From: Cryobacterium sp. M96
GTDB lineage: Bacteria > Actinomycetota > Actinomycetes > Actinomycetales > Microbacteriaceae
Assembly (NCBI RefSeq): GCF_002929845.1
Contig: NZ_PJJS01000048.1
Location: forward strand, 56,840-120,839
Length of the DNA stretch: 64,000 nucleotides
Direction: 5' to 3'
Shown: piece after piece, positions 1-9,178 of the stretch
Layout: each line of letters starts with the position of its first letter
Position numbering within the stretch: position 1 is the stretch's first letter
Notes under the pieces: model-generated
Seen by the model: the letters and a program-made list of their open reading frames with translations, nothing else
Database searches by the model: none
Told to the model about the DNA's origin: nothing
Program-made: the position numbers and the translations under genes

Positions 1-1
1 T

Positions 2-412
2 GCTGCGGAGGTGATGAACCGGGTCATCGAAACTGCCGACCCGAACGGGCGGGTCGTGCCCAGCCCGATCTACGGCAACGGTCTGATCGATGCCGCGGCG
101 GCGGTCACTGCGGCCGTGCCGGCATCCACGAGCCCGGAACCGGCCGCCCTGCTGGAGGAGTGGATCCGGGTACACCGGCGGGCGGACACCGAGGTCGAGC
201 CCACGCCGCAGACCGCCACGCAGGTGCCGGTCGCGCCGCAGGAAGACCCGGCGTTGCCTGCCCCCAGCGTCGTCGCGGCATGGTTGCCCAGCCCGCTCAC
301 GCTGACGTATGTCACAGTGCCGCTCCTCGTCCTGGTCGGGTTTGGTACTCTGGTAACGCTGCTCGGCACCGGGGCCACTCGGCACATCAAGCGAATCCGG
401 TCAAAACGGTAA
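2..412 (+). CDS. C-terminal part of a membrane-anchored subtilisin-like (S8) serine protease
   Basis: Only the last 136 residues are in the window; the gene starts upstream. The segment around residues 20-35 (IYGNGLIDAAAAV) has the glycine-x-glycine-x-x-aspartate pattern found at the end of S8 peptidase domains, just after the catalytic serine region. A proline- and glutamate-rich linker follows, then one hydrophobic stretch (LTYVTVPLLVLVGFGTLVTL) and a short basic tail (HIKRIRSKR). This end is typical of mycosin-like or cell-wall-anchored actinobacterial proteases held in the membrane by a single C-terminal helix. The catalytic Asp-His-Ser residues are not visible, so activity cannot be judged. 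The family call rests on the tail alone. Confidence 0.6.
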   Translation, partial: AAEVMNRVIETADPNGRVVPSPIYGNGLIDAAAAVTAAVPASTSPEPAALLEEWIRVHRRADTEVEPTPQTATQVPVAPQEDPALPAPSVVAAWLPSPLTLTYVTVPLLVLVGFGTLVTLLGTGATRHIKRIRSKR

Positions 413-450
413 GTTTTCGTGCAGCCAAATCATGTAGGAGGACTTTCATA

Positions 451-1983
451 GTGCCCAAAATTCTTATTGTCGGTGGCGGCTACGCCGGGTTCTACACCGC
501 GTGGAAGCTGGAGAAATGGCTTCGCGCCGGCGAGGCCGAGGTCACCATGGTCGACCCTCTGCCGTATATGACCTACCAGCCGTTCCTGCCGGAGGTCGCA
601 GCCGGCTCCATCGAGGGTCGCCACGCCGCAGTCGCGCACCGTCGTCACCTCAAGAAGACCAACGTCGTGACGGCCAAGGTCACCCACATCGACCACGCCA
701 CGAAAACCGCGACCATCACCCCGCCCATTGGCGAGCCCTACGAATTCGTCTATGACGTCGTCGCGGTGACGGCCGGCGCCGTGTCGCGCACGTTCCCGAT
801 CCCGGGCGTCGCGGACCAGGCCATCGGTCTGAAGACCATCGAGGAAGCCGTCGCCATCCGTGACCGCGTGCTCACCAACTTCGACAAGGCTGCCCAACTT
901 CCGGCCGGCCCCGAGCGCGACCGCCTGCTCACCTTCGTCGTCATCGGCGGGGGCTTCGCCGGCATCGAGGTCTTCGCAGAGCTGCGTTCCTTCGCGTCAT
1001 CGCTGCTGAAGTCCTACCCGCAGATCGGGTTCGACGACACCCACTTCCACCTGATCGAGGCGATGGGGCGCATCATGCCCGAAGTTTCGCTGCCGACCAG
1101 CCTCTGGGTCATCAAGCACCTCGACGAACGCGGCGCGCAAATCCACCTGAACACGCAGCTGACCAGCTCGGTCGACGGCAAGGTCGAACTGTCCACCGGT
1201 GAGAGCTTCGAGACCGATCTGATCGTCTGGACAGCCGGAGTCATGGCTAACCCGGCCATCGTGCGCCACACCGACCTGCCGATCGAAGATCGTGGTCGCC
1301 TGCAGGTGCGCCCCGACCTGCGCGTCGGAACCGATGACGAGATCATCGCGGACGCCTGGGGCGCCGGCGACATCACCGCCGTTCCCGACCTGAGTGGCGG
1401 GGGAGTGGGCGGCTTCTGCGTGCCCAACGCTCAGCACGCGGTTCGCCAGGGCAAGCTCCTCGCGAAGAACATCGTCGCGGTGCTGCGCGGCGAGAATCCC
1501 GAGGAATACCTGCACAAGAACTTGGGTGCCGTCGCCGGCCTCGGCATCGGTTCCGGTGTCTTCCAGTCCGGCAAGATCGCCATCACGGGTCTGCCGGCCT
1601 GGTTCGCCCACCGCGGCTACCACGGCCTGGCCATGCCCAGCTGGGAGCGCAAGCTGCGCATCATCTGGGGTTGGATGAACAACTTCTTCCTCGGTCGCGA
1701 CATCGTCTCGTTGGCCGCGGTGCAGAACCCGCGGGCCACGTTCGCGGAGTTTGCCTCGCGGCCCAAGCCGGTCGTGGATTCTGCCGCTCCGGCCAAGGCT
1801 CCGGTGACCGTCGCCGCATCGGCCAAGGCAGCGGCCACCGTAGCCGGCCCCGGCACGGGTCCCGCCGCCAAGGCAACGGCGCGTGCACCCCGAGCCCCGC
1901 GAAAGACCGCGGCCGACAAGGCTGCGGAAGTCGCTCCGGCAGGGACGACCGAGAAGGCCGCGGCGACCGCAGCCGTCAAGTAA
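451..1983 (+). CDS. ndh: Type II NADH:quinone oxidoreductase (NDH-2)
   Basis: A single-subunit, membrane-associated flavoprotein that passes electrons from NADH to menaquinone without pumping protons. The N-terminal GGGYAGFYTA is the FAD dinucleotide fold; a second fold, VIGGGFAGIE, about 160 residues in binds NADH; WGAGDITAVP is the late FAD-contact motif. The GTG start at 451 is chosen because AGGAGG lies at 436-441 and the protein then begins directly at VPKILIVGGG. At 510 residues it is longer than most NDH-2 proteins. The excess is an Ala/Lys/Pro-rich C-terminal tail of about 75 residues, probably disordered. It stands alone between the protease end and a tRNA gene. Confidence 0.9.
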   Translation: MPKILIVGGGYAGFYTAWKLEKWLRAGEAEVTMVDPLPYMTYQPFLPEVAAGSIEGRHAAVAHRRHLKKTNVVTAKVTHIDHATKTATITPPIGEPYEFVYDVVAVTAGAVSRTFPIPGVADQAIGLKTIEEAVAIRDRVLTNFDKAAQLPAGPERDRLLTFVVIGGGFAGIEVFAELRSFASSLLKSYPQIGFDDTHFHLIEAMGRIMPEVSLPTSLWVIKHLDERGAQIHLNTQLTSSVDGKVELSTGESFETDLIVWTAGVMANPAIVRHTDLPIEDRGRLQVRPDLRVGTDDEIIADAWGAGDITAVPDLSGGGVGGFCVPNAQHAVRQGKLLAKNIVAVLRGENPEEYLHKNLGAVAGLGIGSGVFQSGKIAITGLPAWFAHRGYHGLAMPSWERKLRIIWGWMNNFFLGRDIVSLAAVQNPRATFAEFASRPKPVVDSAAPAKAPVTVAASAKAAATVAGPGTGPAAKATARAPRAPRKTAADKAAEVAPAGTTEKAAATAAVK

Positions 1984-2062
1984 CAGCGTCTGCGGGCGTC
2001 ACCGAGAGAAACCGATGACGCCCGCAGCCCCTACGCTTGAGGCGTTCGGTTTCGCCGGGCGT

Positions 2063-2138
2063 GCCCCCGTAGCCCAATGGCAGAGGCAGACGACTTAAAA
2101 TCGTCACAGTCTGGGTTCGACCCCCAGCGGGGGCACCA
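2063..2138 (+). tRNA. tRNA with UAA anticodon, compact (type I) structure, CCA encoded
   Basis: The sequence folds as a full cloverleaf. The 7-bp acceptor stem is GCCCCCG/CGGGGGC, the anticodon stem GACGA/TCGTC encloses the loop CTTAAAA, and the T arm is CTGGG-TTCGACC-CCCAG. Discriminator A and an encoded CCA end at 2138. The anticodon at 2096-2098 is TAA, which would read the leucine codon UUA. Leucine tRNAs in bacteria normally carry a long variable arm and exceed 80 nt. This one has a 5-nt variable loop (ACAGT) and is 73 nt before CCA. It may be a non-standard leucine isoacceptor or a tRNA of other identity; the sequence alone does not decide. Confidence 0.85.
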
Positions 2139-2623
2139 CACGGTACGTCACAGCGTCACCGCGTCACCGCGTCACGGCCTCGACTCCCGCCGCCCGGGCG
2201 ACAGCATCCATGCAGCGTCGTTCAACCTGCCGGCAGACCCTGAACGGATGCCGCGGTAAATCCCTGCCCCCGGTCTGTGCCGGGTGAGGCAGCCTGTCCG
2301 GCCCGGTTTCGTCGCGCTACGATCCGCGAGTGAAACGGTCGATGCCTCCTGCCACGTGCCATTCCCCGATGTAGGAACGGTGTCAGGGGCTTTCTGCAAA
2401 CAACGTGGGACATCACCCGGTTCTTCTTCTGGAAGTGATCACCACGGCGAAGGTGCTGCCCGGGCGCGGAACCATCACGACCGGCGAGGGCGCGCCGCTC
2501 ACGGCCAAGGCGCTGCGCCGACCCGGCCGCTCCCTCGGCGTCACCGGCGCTTTGCACCACCGACGCCCCGCGCGCTTTCCGCTCACGGCGTCACTCTGTT
2601 GGAGTCCAGTCGGCCGAGGGCGG
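2139..2623. other. Intergenic stretch without a recognisable gene; short CGTCAC tandem repeat
   Basis: No open frame here looks like a known protein or has a convincing ribosome site and codon pattern. Just after the tRNA, at about 2146-2176, the hexamer CGTCAC recurs five times with small spacers, a short direct repeat. The stretch then runs into the palindromic repeat at 2624. A short frame starting near 2405 is open but resembles nothing recognised. Confidence 0.5.
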
Positions 2624-2708
2624 AACCAATTCGACGGAGATTTTGGCCTCAGAGCCCGGTTCCCGTCTGTTTGGCGCCATTCTCGGCAGAATCTCCGTCG
2701 AATTGGTT
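2624..2708. repeat. 85-bp palindromic intergenic repeat, copy 1
   Basis: Two 24-base arms face each other: AACCAATTCGACGGAGATTT at the left and, inverted, AACCAATTCGACGGAGATTC at the right (first 20 bases of each), separated by 37 bases. Total length is 85. The element ends 8 bases beyond the stop codon of the Ppx/GppA gene. Its right core half (CGCCATTCTCGGCA) is shared with copy 4. It could fold as a strong hairpin in either strand's RNA. Confidence 0.85.
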
Positions 2709-2716
2709 AGGGGCAG

Positions 2717-3643
2717 CTACTCCAGGTGGTCCAGATACCTCAGGATGATGCCCTCGCGGAGCGCCCACGGCGACACTTCCAGCTCGGTCACCCCGAACGC
2801 GGCCATCGCCGCGTGGAGCACGATGCCGCCCGCCACGATCTGGAAGGTGCGGTCGGCGGTGATGCCGGGCAGCGCCGGGCGCGCCTCAGCCGGGATCCGG
2901 GCCAGCCGGGGGACCCAGTCGCTCAGCTGCGAGCGGCTCAGCTGCATCCGCTCGCCTGAACCGAAACCCTCCGCGGTGGAGCCGGCCAGTTTGGCCAGGG
3001 AGCGGATGGTCTTGGACGAACCGACGACGTGGTGCGGCGCCGGGAGCCCCTCGAACGCCACCAGGGCTTCCGCGAGCACGGCGGCGGCGTGCTCGCGGAG
3101 GGCGGAGACCTGCGCGGGCAGCGGCGGGTCGTCGTGCAGGAAGCCGATGGTGGAACGGCCGGCGCCCAGCGGCAGCGACAGCGCGACCGCAGGCACCTCG
3201 TTCGCGCCGGCGGCGATCTCCAGGGAGCCGCCCCCGATGTCGAAGAGCAGGATGTCCCTGGCGGACCAGCCGTACCAGCGCCGCACGGCCAGGAACGTCA
3301 GTCGGGCCTCGTCCTCGCCGGACAGGACCTGCAGGGCGACCCCGGTTTCCCGTTCGACCCGGGCGAGCAGTTCGGGCCCGTTCACGGCCTCACGGAGTGC
3401 GGAGGTAGCGAACGGCAGGAGGTCGTCGACGTGGTGGCGGCGGGCCACCTCGGCCGCGTTCCGCACCGACTCGAGCACGGCGGTGCACCCCTCCTCGGTG
3501 ATGGCGCCCTCAGGGGTGAGGTAGCGCATCAGGCGCAGCACGGCCTTGTCGGAGGCCATCGGCACCGGCTGGGCGCCTGCGTGCGCGTCGACGACCAGCA
3601 GGTGGACGGTGTTCGAACCGACATCAAGGACTCCGAGGCGCAC
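2717..3643 (-). CDS. Ppx/GppA-family exopolyphosphatase / pppGpp phosphatase
   Basis: A 308-residue protein of the ASKHA-fold Ppx/GppA family, the short form common in Actinobacteria, which hydrolyses polyphosphate or guanosine pentaphosphate. Visible motifs are the phosphate-1 loop at the N-terminus ([12 protein letters not shown]), FATSALREA, the GEDEARLTF segment and the second phosphate-binding loop [12 protein letters not shown]. The GTG start (3641-3643) is preceded on its own strand by TATCGT seven bases upstream, a -10 box at the right distance for a leaderless transcript, and no Shine-Dalgarno site is seen. Which substrate is preferred cannot be read from sequence. The palindromic repeat copy 1 follows its stop. 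Confidence 0.85.
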   Translation of the reverse strand: MRLGVLDVGSNTVHLLVVDAHAGAQPVPMASDKAVLRLMRYLTPEGAITEEGCTAVLESVRNAAEVARRHHVDDLLPFATSALREAVNGPELLARVERETGVALQVLSGEDEARLTFLAVRRWYGWSARDILLFDIGGGSLEIAAGANEVPAVALSLPLGAGRSTIGFLHDDPPLPAQVSALREHAAAVLAEALVAFEGLPAPHHVVGSSKTIRSLAKLAGSTAEGFGSGERMQLSRSQLSDWVPRLARIPAEARPALPGITADRTFQIVAGGIVLHAAMAAFGVTELEVSPWALREGIILRYLDHLE

Positions 3644-3676
3644 GCTCTCGACGATAGCGTGCGCGCGGACGCGCCG

Positions 3677-4109
3677 TTACGCGCTGATGCTGTGGCGGCT
3701 CGTCGTTCGGGTGCCGTCGACCATGGTGTGCAGGAAGTCCACCAGCGGCAGCGGCAGCAGCCGCTGGTCGTGGGTGACCAGCACCGTGGCGGTGTCGTGC
3801 TCGACGGTGAGCCGCGCGGGCCGTTTGCCGGCCTGGCCCAGAAGACCCACGGCATCCGGCATAAGGTTCGACTGCTGGAAGACGATGCCGAGCCGATCCC
3901 AGCGCAGCTGCGCCTTTTCGGCCAGGGACAGCAGGGTCGCATCGATTTCGCCCATGTGCACGGACCCGCTGTCGGGCGTGATCAGGGTGGACGCCACGGC
4001 GAGCAGGCTGGACGTGCCGCTGGATGCTCCAGACCGTGAAGAACGCGCCGAAGACCAGCGCCGAGATGCCGAACAGCATCGCCACCACGAGCAGCAGGCC
4101 GCCACACAT
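3677..4109 (-). pseudogene. Remnant of a MacB-type ABC transporter (permease end plus broken ATPase)
   Basis: Read on the minus strand, the remnant starts in one frame with a membrane segment (LLLVVAMLFGISALVFGAFF followed by TVWSIQRH) like the last helices of a MacB/FtsX permease. It then switches frame into an ABC ATPase: a degenerate Walker A where GASGSGKSSLL would be expected (GASSGTSSLL, lysine lost), the PDSGSV and LGIVFQQSNLMPD segments, then an abrupt jump to TATVLVTHDQRLL. The signature motif and Walker B aspartate are missing. Frameshift, deletion and lost lysine together mean it cannot work as an ATPase. It lies between two intact genes and appears to be a decaying locus. Confidence 0.7.
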
Positions 4110-4238
4110 CTACCCGAAGCTCGGGGTGTCCTCACGCCCGGCAGGCCGGCCTGATCCGTCGGGCCTGACCGGCCGCGTGACCTCTCGGCGGGCCTGACCC
4201 CGCGCCCTCTCGGCGGAATCATCGGGGGTGGCCGAGGC

Positions 4239-6410
4239 TCAGACTCGGGCGGGCGTGACGAACCGCTGCCAGGCCCAGGCCCCGATGCTGAGGGCGGCGA
4301 ACAGGGTGCCTGCCACCCACCACAGGCTGAGGCTGCCACCTTCGTGCCAGAGTTCCACCGCCGGGGACAGCACTCCGAACATGATCGTGAAGGCGAGCAC
4401 GGTCAGGCACGCCCAGATCGGCGGTGACCAGGCGAGGATGCTCCGTCCGCTGGTGCGTCCGATCGGGATCAGCACCAGCGCTGCCGAACCGATCGCGGCC
4501 AGCACCACACTGTTGATGATCTCGGCCGCCAGCGCGCTGAGGAAGCCGTCCGCGGCCGGCAGCAGGCCCAGCGTCAGCCAGCCGACCACGGCCAGCCCGA
4601 TCAGGCTGCCGGCCCGAACGGCGGCGAGTGGGCCGCGCCTCGGCGTCAGTACCTCGGGGGCCACGGTGACGCTGCCGAGCAGCCCGAAGACCAGCGCCGG
4701 GTGAACGTCGAAAGCCCGGGAGGCCAACGCGGTCAGGGCGACCAGCAGCAGGTAGCGGGGCAGGAAAGTCACGGATGCTTTCGTCCGCCACACGCGGGAG
4801 CTCCACCAGAGCGGAACGAGTGCTCCGACCGCGTTGACGATGAGGAGGGCCAGCGCCACGGCGAGGAGCAGCCGCAGGTAGGCAGGCTGGCTGGTGACCG
4901 GCCCGGACAGCATGACGAGGGTGGCCGCGGCCAGCACGGCGGCGCCGGCCACCAGCCACCGGTTCAGAGGTAGTTCGGGAACGGTCTCGAATTCCTCGCG
5001 GGAGCGGTTGCGGCCCGCGATCGGCATGCTCTGCCAGAGCGGGTGGCCGTCCGTGGCCCGGAACACGGTCCCGGCGAGGAGGCGCGCGGGGATGCAGAGC
5101 AGCAGGAGGGCACCGAGCGCCAGCAACGCCGCCTGGAACCAGGAGAGGTCGGGGGTCGACCACGGCGGCAGCACTGCCGTGGCGAACCGGGTGGGGTCGT
5201 TCCAGCCGCCCGGCAGCGGTGTGGCCAGGGCCACGGCCGGACGGTCTGCCTGCGGTGCCGGCGAGGCCGGGGCTGCAGAACCGGGCGGGGCTTCCGCCGG
5301 TGCCGACTCCTCGGCCGGCGGCGGGGCGGCGGGGGCGTCGGCGGACGGGGCGGTCGCCTCGGGGCCGGTCGAGCCGGAGGGGGAAGGGGTGGGGACGCCG
5401 TAGAGCACGTCCACCCCGGGGCTGCCCGGGCCGAGGTTGCCGGCCAGGTCGAGTTGCACCGCGATCACCCGGAAGGTACCGGCAGCGACTCCGCCCGCCG
5501 AGCAACTCCACGACCCGGATGCGACGACGGCGCTGCAGACCGAATATGACCCGGCGAAGACGGTCACGGTCGCACCCTCTTCTCCGGTGCCCATGTACCC
5601 GGCGTCGGTGAGCGGCAGCTGGGCGCCGCTCGCCGGCGTGGTCAGCGTGGGCGGCGCCGGACGGTCGAGGTCGAAGACGAGGTCGACCGGTGCGCTCGAA
5701 TTGGACCATGAGGGATTGCTGTAGCTCGTCTGCTGGCTGGCCGAGACCTCGGCCTGCCCGCCGGCGAGGCCGTCGGCGAACGTGCACGACCAGTTGCCGG
5801 AGGAGTCGGCGGTGGCCGTGCAGCGCGGGCCGCCGCTCACCGTGATGACGACGGACGCCCCCGGATAGCCGGTGCCGCGCACCGTGCCGTTGGTCAGGCT
5901 CCCACCGGTGGGACCGCCCGTCACCCGGGGGGCGGACAACACGGCGATCGTGTGCTCGTCGGTCAGGTCGGCGGCTCCGGTGACGACGACGCGAAGCGGC
6001 ACGGATGGCCCGCTCGGCAGGGAAACCGCGGCGCAACTCCACTGGCCGGCGCCGTCGACCACGGCGAAGCAGAGCGGGTCCTGACCGTCGACGGGGGAGA
6101 GCAACCGGATCTCCCGGCCGGCTTCGCCCGTGCCGGAGACGGTGGTGGTTCCGCTACCCACGAAACTGCCCGGCGGTGGGCTGACGATGGCCGGCGCGTT
6201 CGTCGGCGCCGCCTTGGTGTCCCGCTCGCTTGTGGGAGCCGGTGTGGGAGCCGGCGTGGCTGCGGCAGTCGGTTCGGCGAACGCCGCGCCCGGCACGCCG
6301 AGGAGAGACAGGCCGACCAGGGCGACGAACAGAGGCAGGGTGCCGGGCGTCCACCGTCGGCGACGGCGCCCGGGCGTTCCGCCCGAACCGGCCATACGTG
6401 TCCCGTACAT
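4239..6410 (-). CDS. Secreted/membrane protein with bacterial Ig-like repeats and a multi-helix C-terminal domain
   Basis: The 723-residue protein begins at the ATG at 6408-6410, preceded on its strand by AGGGGGAAT. An arginine-rich N-terminus and a hydrophobic segment ending GAAFA form a signal peptide. Three Ig-like units follow, recognisable by SGTGEAGREI, RGTGYPGASV and MGTGEEGATV, each ending with a paired-cysteine pattern (for example SSGNWSCTF). A Pro/Ala/Glu-rich linker leads to a C-terminal half with about seven or eight hydrophobic helices. Ig-like units of this kind occur in surface proteins; the membrane half matches no family I can name. It is a lone gene with a possible role in the cell envelope. 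Confidence 0.6.
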   Translation of the reverse strand: MYGTRMAGSGGTPGRRRRRWTPGTLPLFVALVGLSLLGVPGAAFAEPTAAATPAPTPAPTSERDTKAAPTNAPAIVSPPPGSFVGSGTTTVSGTGEAGREIRLLSPVDGQDPLCFAVVDGAGQWSCAAVSLPSGPSVPLRVVVTGAADLTDEHTIAVLSAPRVTGGPTGGSLTNGTVRGTGYPGASVVITVSGGPRCTATADSSGNWSCTFADGLAGGQAEVSASQQTSYSNPSWSNSSAPVDLVFDLDRPAPPTLTTPASGAQLPLTDAGYMGTGEEGATVTVFAGSYSVCSAVVASGSWSCSAGGVAAGTFRVIAVQLDLAGNLGPGSPGVDVLYGVPTPSPSGSTGPEATAPSADAPAAPPPAEESAPAEAPPGSAAPASPAPQADRPAVALATPLPGGWNDPTRFATAVLPPWSTPDLSWFQAALLALGALLLLCIPARLLAGTVFRATDGHPLWQSMPIAGRNRSREEFETVPELPLNRWLVAGAAVLAAATLVMLSGPVTSQPAYLRLLLAVALALLIVNAVGALVPLWWSSRVWRTKASVTFLPRYLLLVALTALASRAFDVHPALVFGLLGSVTVAPEVLTPRRGPLAAVRAGSLIGLAVVGWLTLGLLPAADGFLSALAAEIINSVVLAAIGSAALVLIPIGRTSGRSILAWSPPIWACLTVLAFTIMFGVLSPAVELWHEGGSLSLWWVAGTLFAALSIGAWAWQRFVTPARV

Positions 6411-6629
6411 GATTCCCCCTGTGACCATTTCACGGGCCAGCGCCGGGAAAGTCAACGTGCGACACGCAATTTGACGGCGACGGCACCCATTCGTGATCGG
6501 CGGGGGCCATAGGCCATACTGGCGTCGGAACATCCACGCTGCTGCTTCCCCGCGCAAGAGCACGGGGCGGCTGTGGCTGGGTCACCGCGCCGGGTATCCT
6601 CAATCCCGGCTACTGAAGGCGGTGCGCCG

Positions 6630-7868
6630 ATGCTCGACCTCTCCCACCGCCTTACGGGCCGGCCGTGGCAGACCCCGGGGCTGTTCTGGCCCGAGCTCAC
6701 GGCCGCGACGGCGCACCTGGACGCCCCCGTCGCCGCCCTCCACCTGGGTGCCCTGCGCCACAACGCGCACGACCTGCTGGACCGCGCGGCCGGCACCTCC
6801 CTCCGGGTCGCGTCGAAGTCGATTCGGGTGAGTGGCGTGCTTGAGGCCATCCTGGCCGTGCCCGGCTATCGGGGTGTGCTGGCCTACACCCTGGCGGAGG
6901 CGCTCTGGCTGGCTGAGACGGTGACGGATGTCGTCGTCGGCTACCCCACGGCCGACCGGTCCGCGATCCGGAAGTTGGGCCGCTCGCCCGAGCTGGCCAG
7001 GGCGGTCACCCCGATGGTCGACTCGATCGCGCACCTCGACGTCATCGACGCCGTGCTTCCGCCCGGCAGCCGGACCCCGATCCGGGTCTGCCTCGAACTC
7101 GACGCGGCCTGGGACGCCCCCGTGCTCGGCCATCTGGGCGTCTGGCGTTCACCCGTGCACACACCCGGCGAGGCCCGCCGGGTCGCCGCGGTCATCGTCG
7201 CCCACCCCGGCTTCGTCCTCGTCGGCGTGATGTCCTATGAGGCGCAGGTGGCTGGGATCGGCGACAGGCCGGCCGGGAAACCGCTCCGGGGCCTGGTCAC
7301 CCGCTGGGTGCGGCGCCGGTCCGTTGGCGAGCTCAGGGAGCGGCGCAGCGCGGCCGTCGCCGCGGTGCGCGAGGTCGCGCCCCTCGAGTTCGTGAACGGG
7401 GGCGGAACCGGCTCGGTCGAGAGCACGCGCGCCGACGCATCCGTCACCGACATTGCCGTCGGCAGCGGCTTCTTCGGCGGCCACCTCTTCGACAATTTCG
7501 CGAGCTTTCGGCCCGCGCCTGCGGCCGCGGTCGCGGTCGCCCTCACGGTGGTGCGGAAGCCCAGCCCCGACACGGCCGTACGGCTCGGCGGCGGCTGGAT
7601 CGCGTCCGGCGTGCCCGGGGCCGACCGGCTGCCCCGCGTGGTCTGGCCGGAGGGCCTCAGCCTGGCGCCGCGGGAGATGGCCGGTGAGGTGCAGGCGCCG
7701 CTCACCGGTGTCGGTGCGGCCCGGCTCCGCGTCGGTGACCGCGTCTGGGCGCGGCACACCAAGTCGGGGGAGCTGAGCGAGCACGTGAACGAGTTCGCGC
7801 TGGTCGAGAATGGAAAGGTGGTCGATATCCTGCCGACCTACCGGGGTGAGGGGAAGGCCTTTCTGTGA
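6630..7868 (+). CDS. PLP-dependent alanine-racemase-fold enzyme (amino acid deaminase/aldolase type)
   Basis: A 412-residue protein with the N-terminal barrel of alanine racemase and the D-threonine aldolase/D-serine dehydratase type. RVASKSIRV carries the lysine expected to hold pyridoxal phosphate, and VGVMSYEAQVAG and FVNGGGTGSVE are barrel and phosphate-binding segments. The ATG at 6630 gives the family's usual start; its ribosome site (AAGGCGG) is only fair. The stop overlaps the start of the next gene (GTGA), and that gene in turn overlaps the third, so the three should be co-transcribed and coupled in translation. Likely substrates are D-amino acids or hydroxy-amino acids, but the reaction is not fixed by sequence. 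Confidence 0.75.
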   Translation: MLDLSHRLTGRPWQTPGLFWPELTAATAHLDAPVAALHLGALRHNAHDLLDRAAGTSLRVASKSIRVSGVLEAILAVPGYRGVLAYTLAEALWLAETVTDVVVGYPTADRSAIRKLGRSPELARAVTPMVDSIAHLDVIDAVLPPGSRTPIRVCLELDAAWDAPVLGHLGVWRSPVHTPGEARRVAAVIVAHPGFVLVGVMSYEAQVAGIGDRPAGKPLRGLVTRWVRRRSVGELRERRSAAVAAVREVAPLEFVNGGGTGSVESTRADASVTDIAVGSGFFGGHLFDNFASFRPAPAAAVAVALTVVRKPSPDTAVRLGGGWIASGVPGADRLPRVVWPEGLSLAPREMAGEVQAPLTGVGAARLRVGDRVWARHTKSGELSEHVNEFALVENGKVVDILPTYRGEGKAFL

Positions 7869-9178
7869 GTGCGAGCGGAGCGGTGTGGCGCAACTGGGCC
7901 CGGAACCAGGCGGTGACCCCGGTGCGCGTGGAGCGGCCGTCGAGCGTCGCCGCCGTGCAGCGCGCCGTGGTGGCGGCCGGGGCGGTGGGCCTTCGGGTCA
8001 AGGCCGTGGGCTCCGGGCACAGCTTCTCGGGCATCGCGCTCGCGCCCGGGGTCCAGCTTGACCTGTTTGACCTCGCCGGGCTGATCGGTGTGGACACCGT
8101 GGCCGGGCAGGTCACTCTGGCCGCGGGCACCCGACTGTTCGAACTGCCGCGGCTGCTGCGGCCCTACGGTCTGGCCCTGCCGAACCTGGGCGACGTGGAC
8201 CGGCAGACGATCTCCGGCGCCACGTCCACCGGGACCCACGGCACGGGCGGCCGGTACGGCGGCCTGGCCACCCAGATCGTGGCGCTGACCCTGGTGGTCG
8301 GTGACGGCACCCTGCTGCGCGTGAGCGCCACGGAGAACCCGGAGCTGCTGCCCGCGACCCGGCTCGGTCTCGGTGCGCTCGGAATCGTGGTGGACGTGAC
8401 CCTGCAGTGCGTGCCCGCGTTCCTGCTGCACGCGGTGGAGGCGGCCGAGCCGCTCGAGGAAGTCCTGGAGCACTACCTCGACCGGTCCGACCACAGCGAT
8501 CACTACGAGTTCTTCTGGTTCCCGCACACCGAGACCGCCCTGACCAAGACCAACACCCGGCTGCCCCTGGAGTCCGGCCGGTCGCCGCTCGGCAAGGTCG
8601 CCCGCTTCGTCGACGACGAATTGCTCGCGAACGGGGTCTACCGCGGCATTTGCGCCCTGGGCGCCGTGGCGCCGGCGACAGTCCCCGGATTCAACCGACT
8701 CGCCGCCCGCCTGACCGGCAGACGCGAATTCACGGATGTCTCCCACCGCGTGTTCCTGACGAACCGCACGGTGCGTTTTCAAGAAATGGAATATGCCCTG
8801 CCGCGCGCCCTGGTACCGGCCGCGCTGCGGGAAGTGCGGGCGCTGATCGAGGCGCGGGGTTGGCGCATCTCGTTCCCGATCGAGGTGCGCTCGGCCGCCG
8901 CCGACGACGTCTGGCTGTCCACCGCAGCGGGCCGGGAGACCGGCTACATCGCCGTGCACCGTTACTACCGGGAGGATCCGGCTGCGTATTTCCAGGCGGT
9001 CGAGGCCATTATGCGCGCGCACGGCGGGCGTCCGCACTGGGGCAAGACGCACGACCGGGATGCGGCGTCCCTCCGCACCGACTATCCGCACTTCGACGAC
9101 TTCCTCTCGGTGCGTGACAGGCTTGACCCGGAGCGCCGCTTCAGCAACAGCTATCTGGAAAGAGTCCTGGGTCGATGA
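7865..9178 (+). CDS. FAD-linked oxidase of the L-gulono/D-arabinono-1,4-lactone oxidase family
   Basis: A 437-residue flavoprotein. The FAD-binding p-cresol-methylhydroxylase-type domain is seen at the N-terminus: KAVGSGHSFSGIALAPG, then NLGDVDRQTISGATSTGTHG. The C-terminal part, with PHWGKTHDRD and a tail like the SDPxxxFxNxYL end of the family, is the aldonolactone oxidase domain. The family oxidises sugar lactones or polyols with oxygen or another acceptor. It begins at GTG 7865, overlapping the upstream stop by four bases. It lies in an operon with a PLP enzyme and a GH1 protein, suggesting a pathway acting on a sugar-containing compound; the exact substrate is unknown. Confidence 0.8.
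   Translation: MSASGAVWRNWARNQAVTPVRVERPSSVAAVQRAVVAAGAVGLRVKAVGSGHSFSGIALAPGVQLDLFDLAGLIGVDTVAGQVTLAAGTRLFELPRLLRPYGLALPNLGDVDRQTISGATSTGTHGTGGRYGGLATQIVALTLVVGDGTLLRVSATENPELLPATRLGLGALGIVVDVTLQCVPAFLLHAVEAAEPLEEVLEHYLDRSDHSDHYEFFWFPHTETALTKTNTRLPLESGRSPLGKVARFVDDELLANGVYRGICALGAVAPATVPGFNRLAARLTGRREFTDVSHRVFLTNRTVRFQEMEYALPRALVPAALREVRALIEARGWRISFPIEVRSAAADDVWLSTAAGRETGYIAVHRYYREDPAAYFQAVEAIMRAHGGRPHWGKTHDRDAASLRTDYPHFDDFLSVRDRLDPERRFSNSYLERVLGR

Noticed and set aside
2146..2176. CGTCAC repeats as a replication or regulatory site
   Set aside because: Only five short units, with no dnaA boxes or regulator gene nearby.
2284..2748. Open frame between the tRNA and the Ppx/GppA gene
   Set aside because: It runs through the palindromic repeat, has no ribosome site and resembles no protein.
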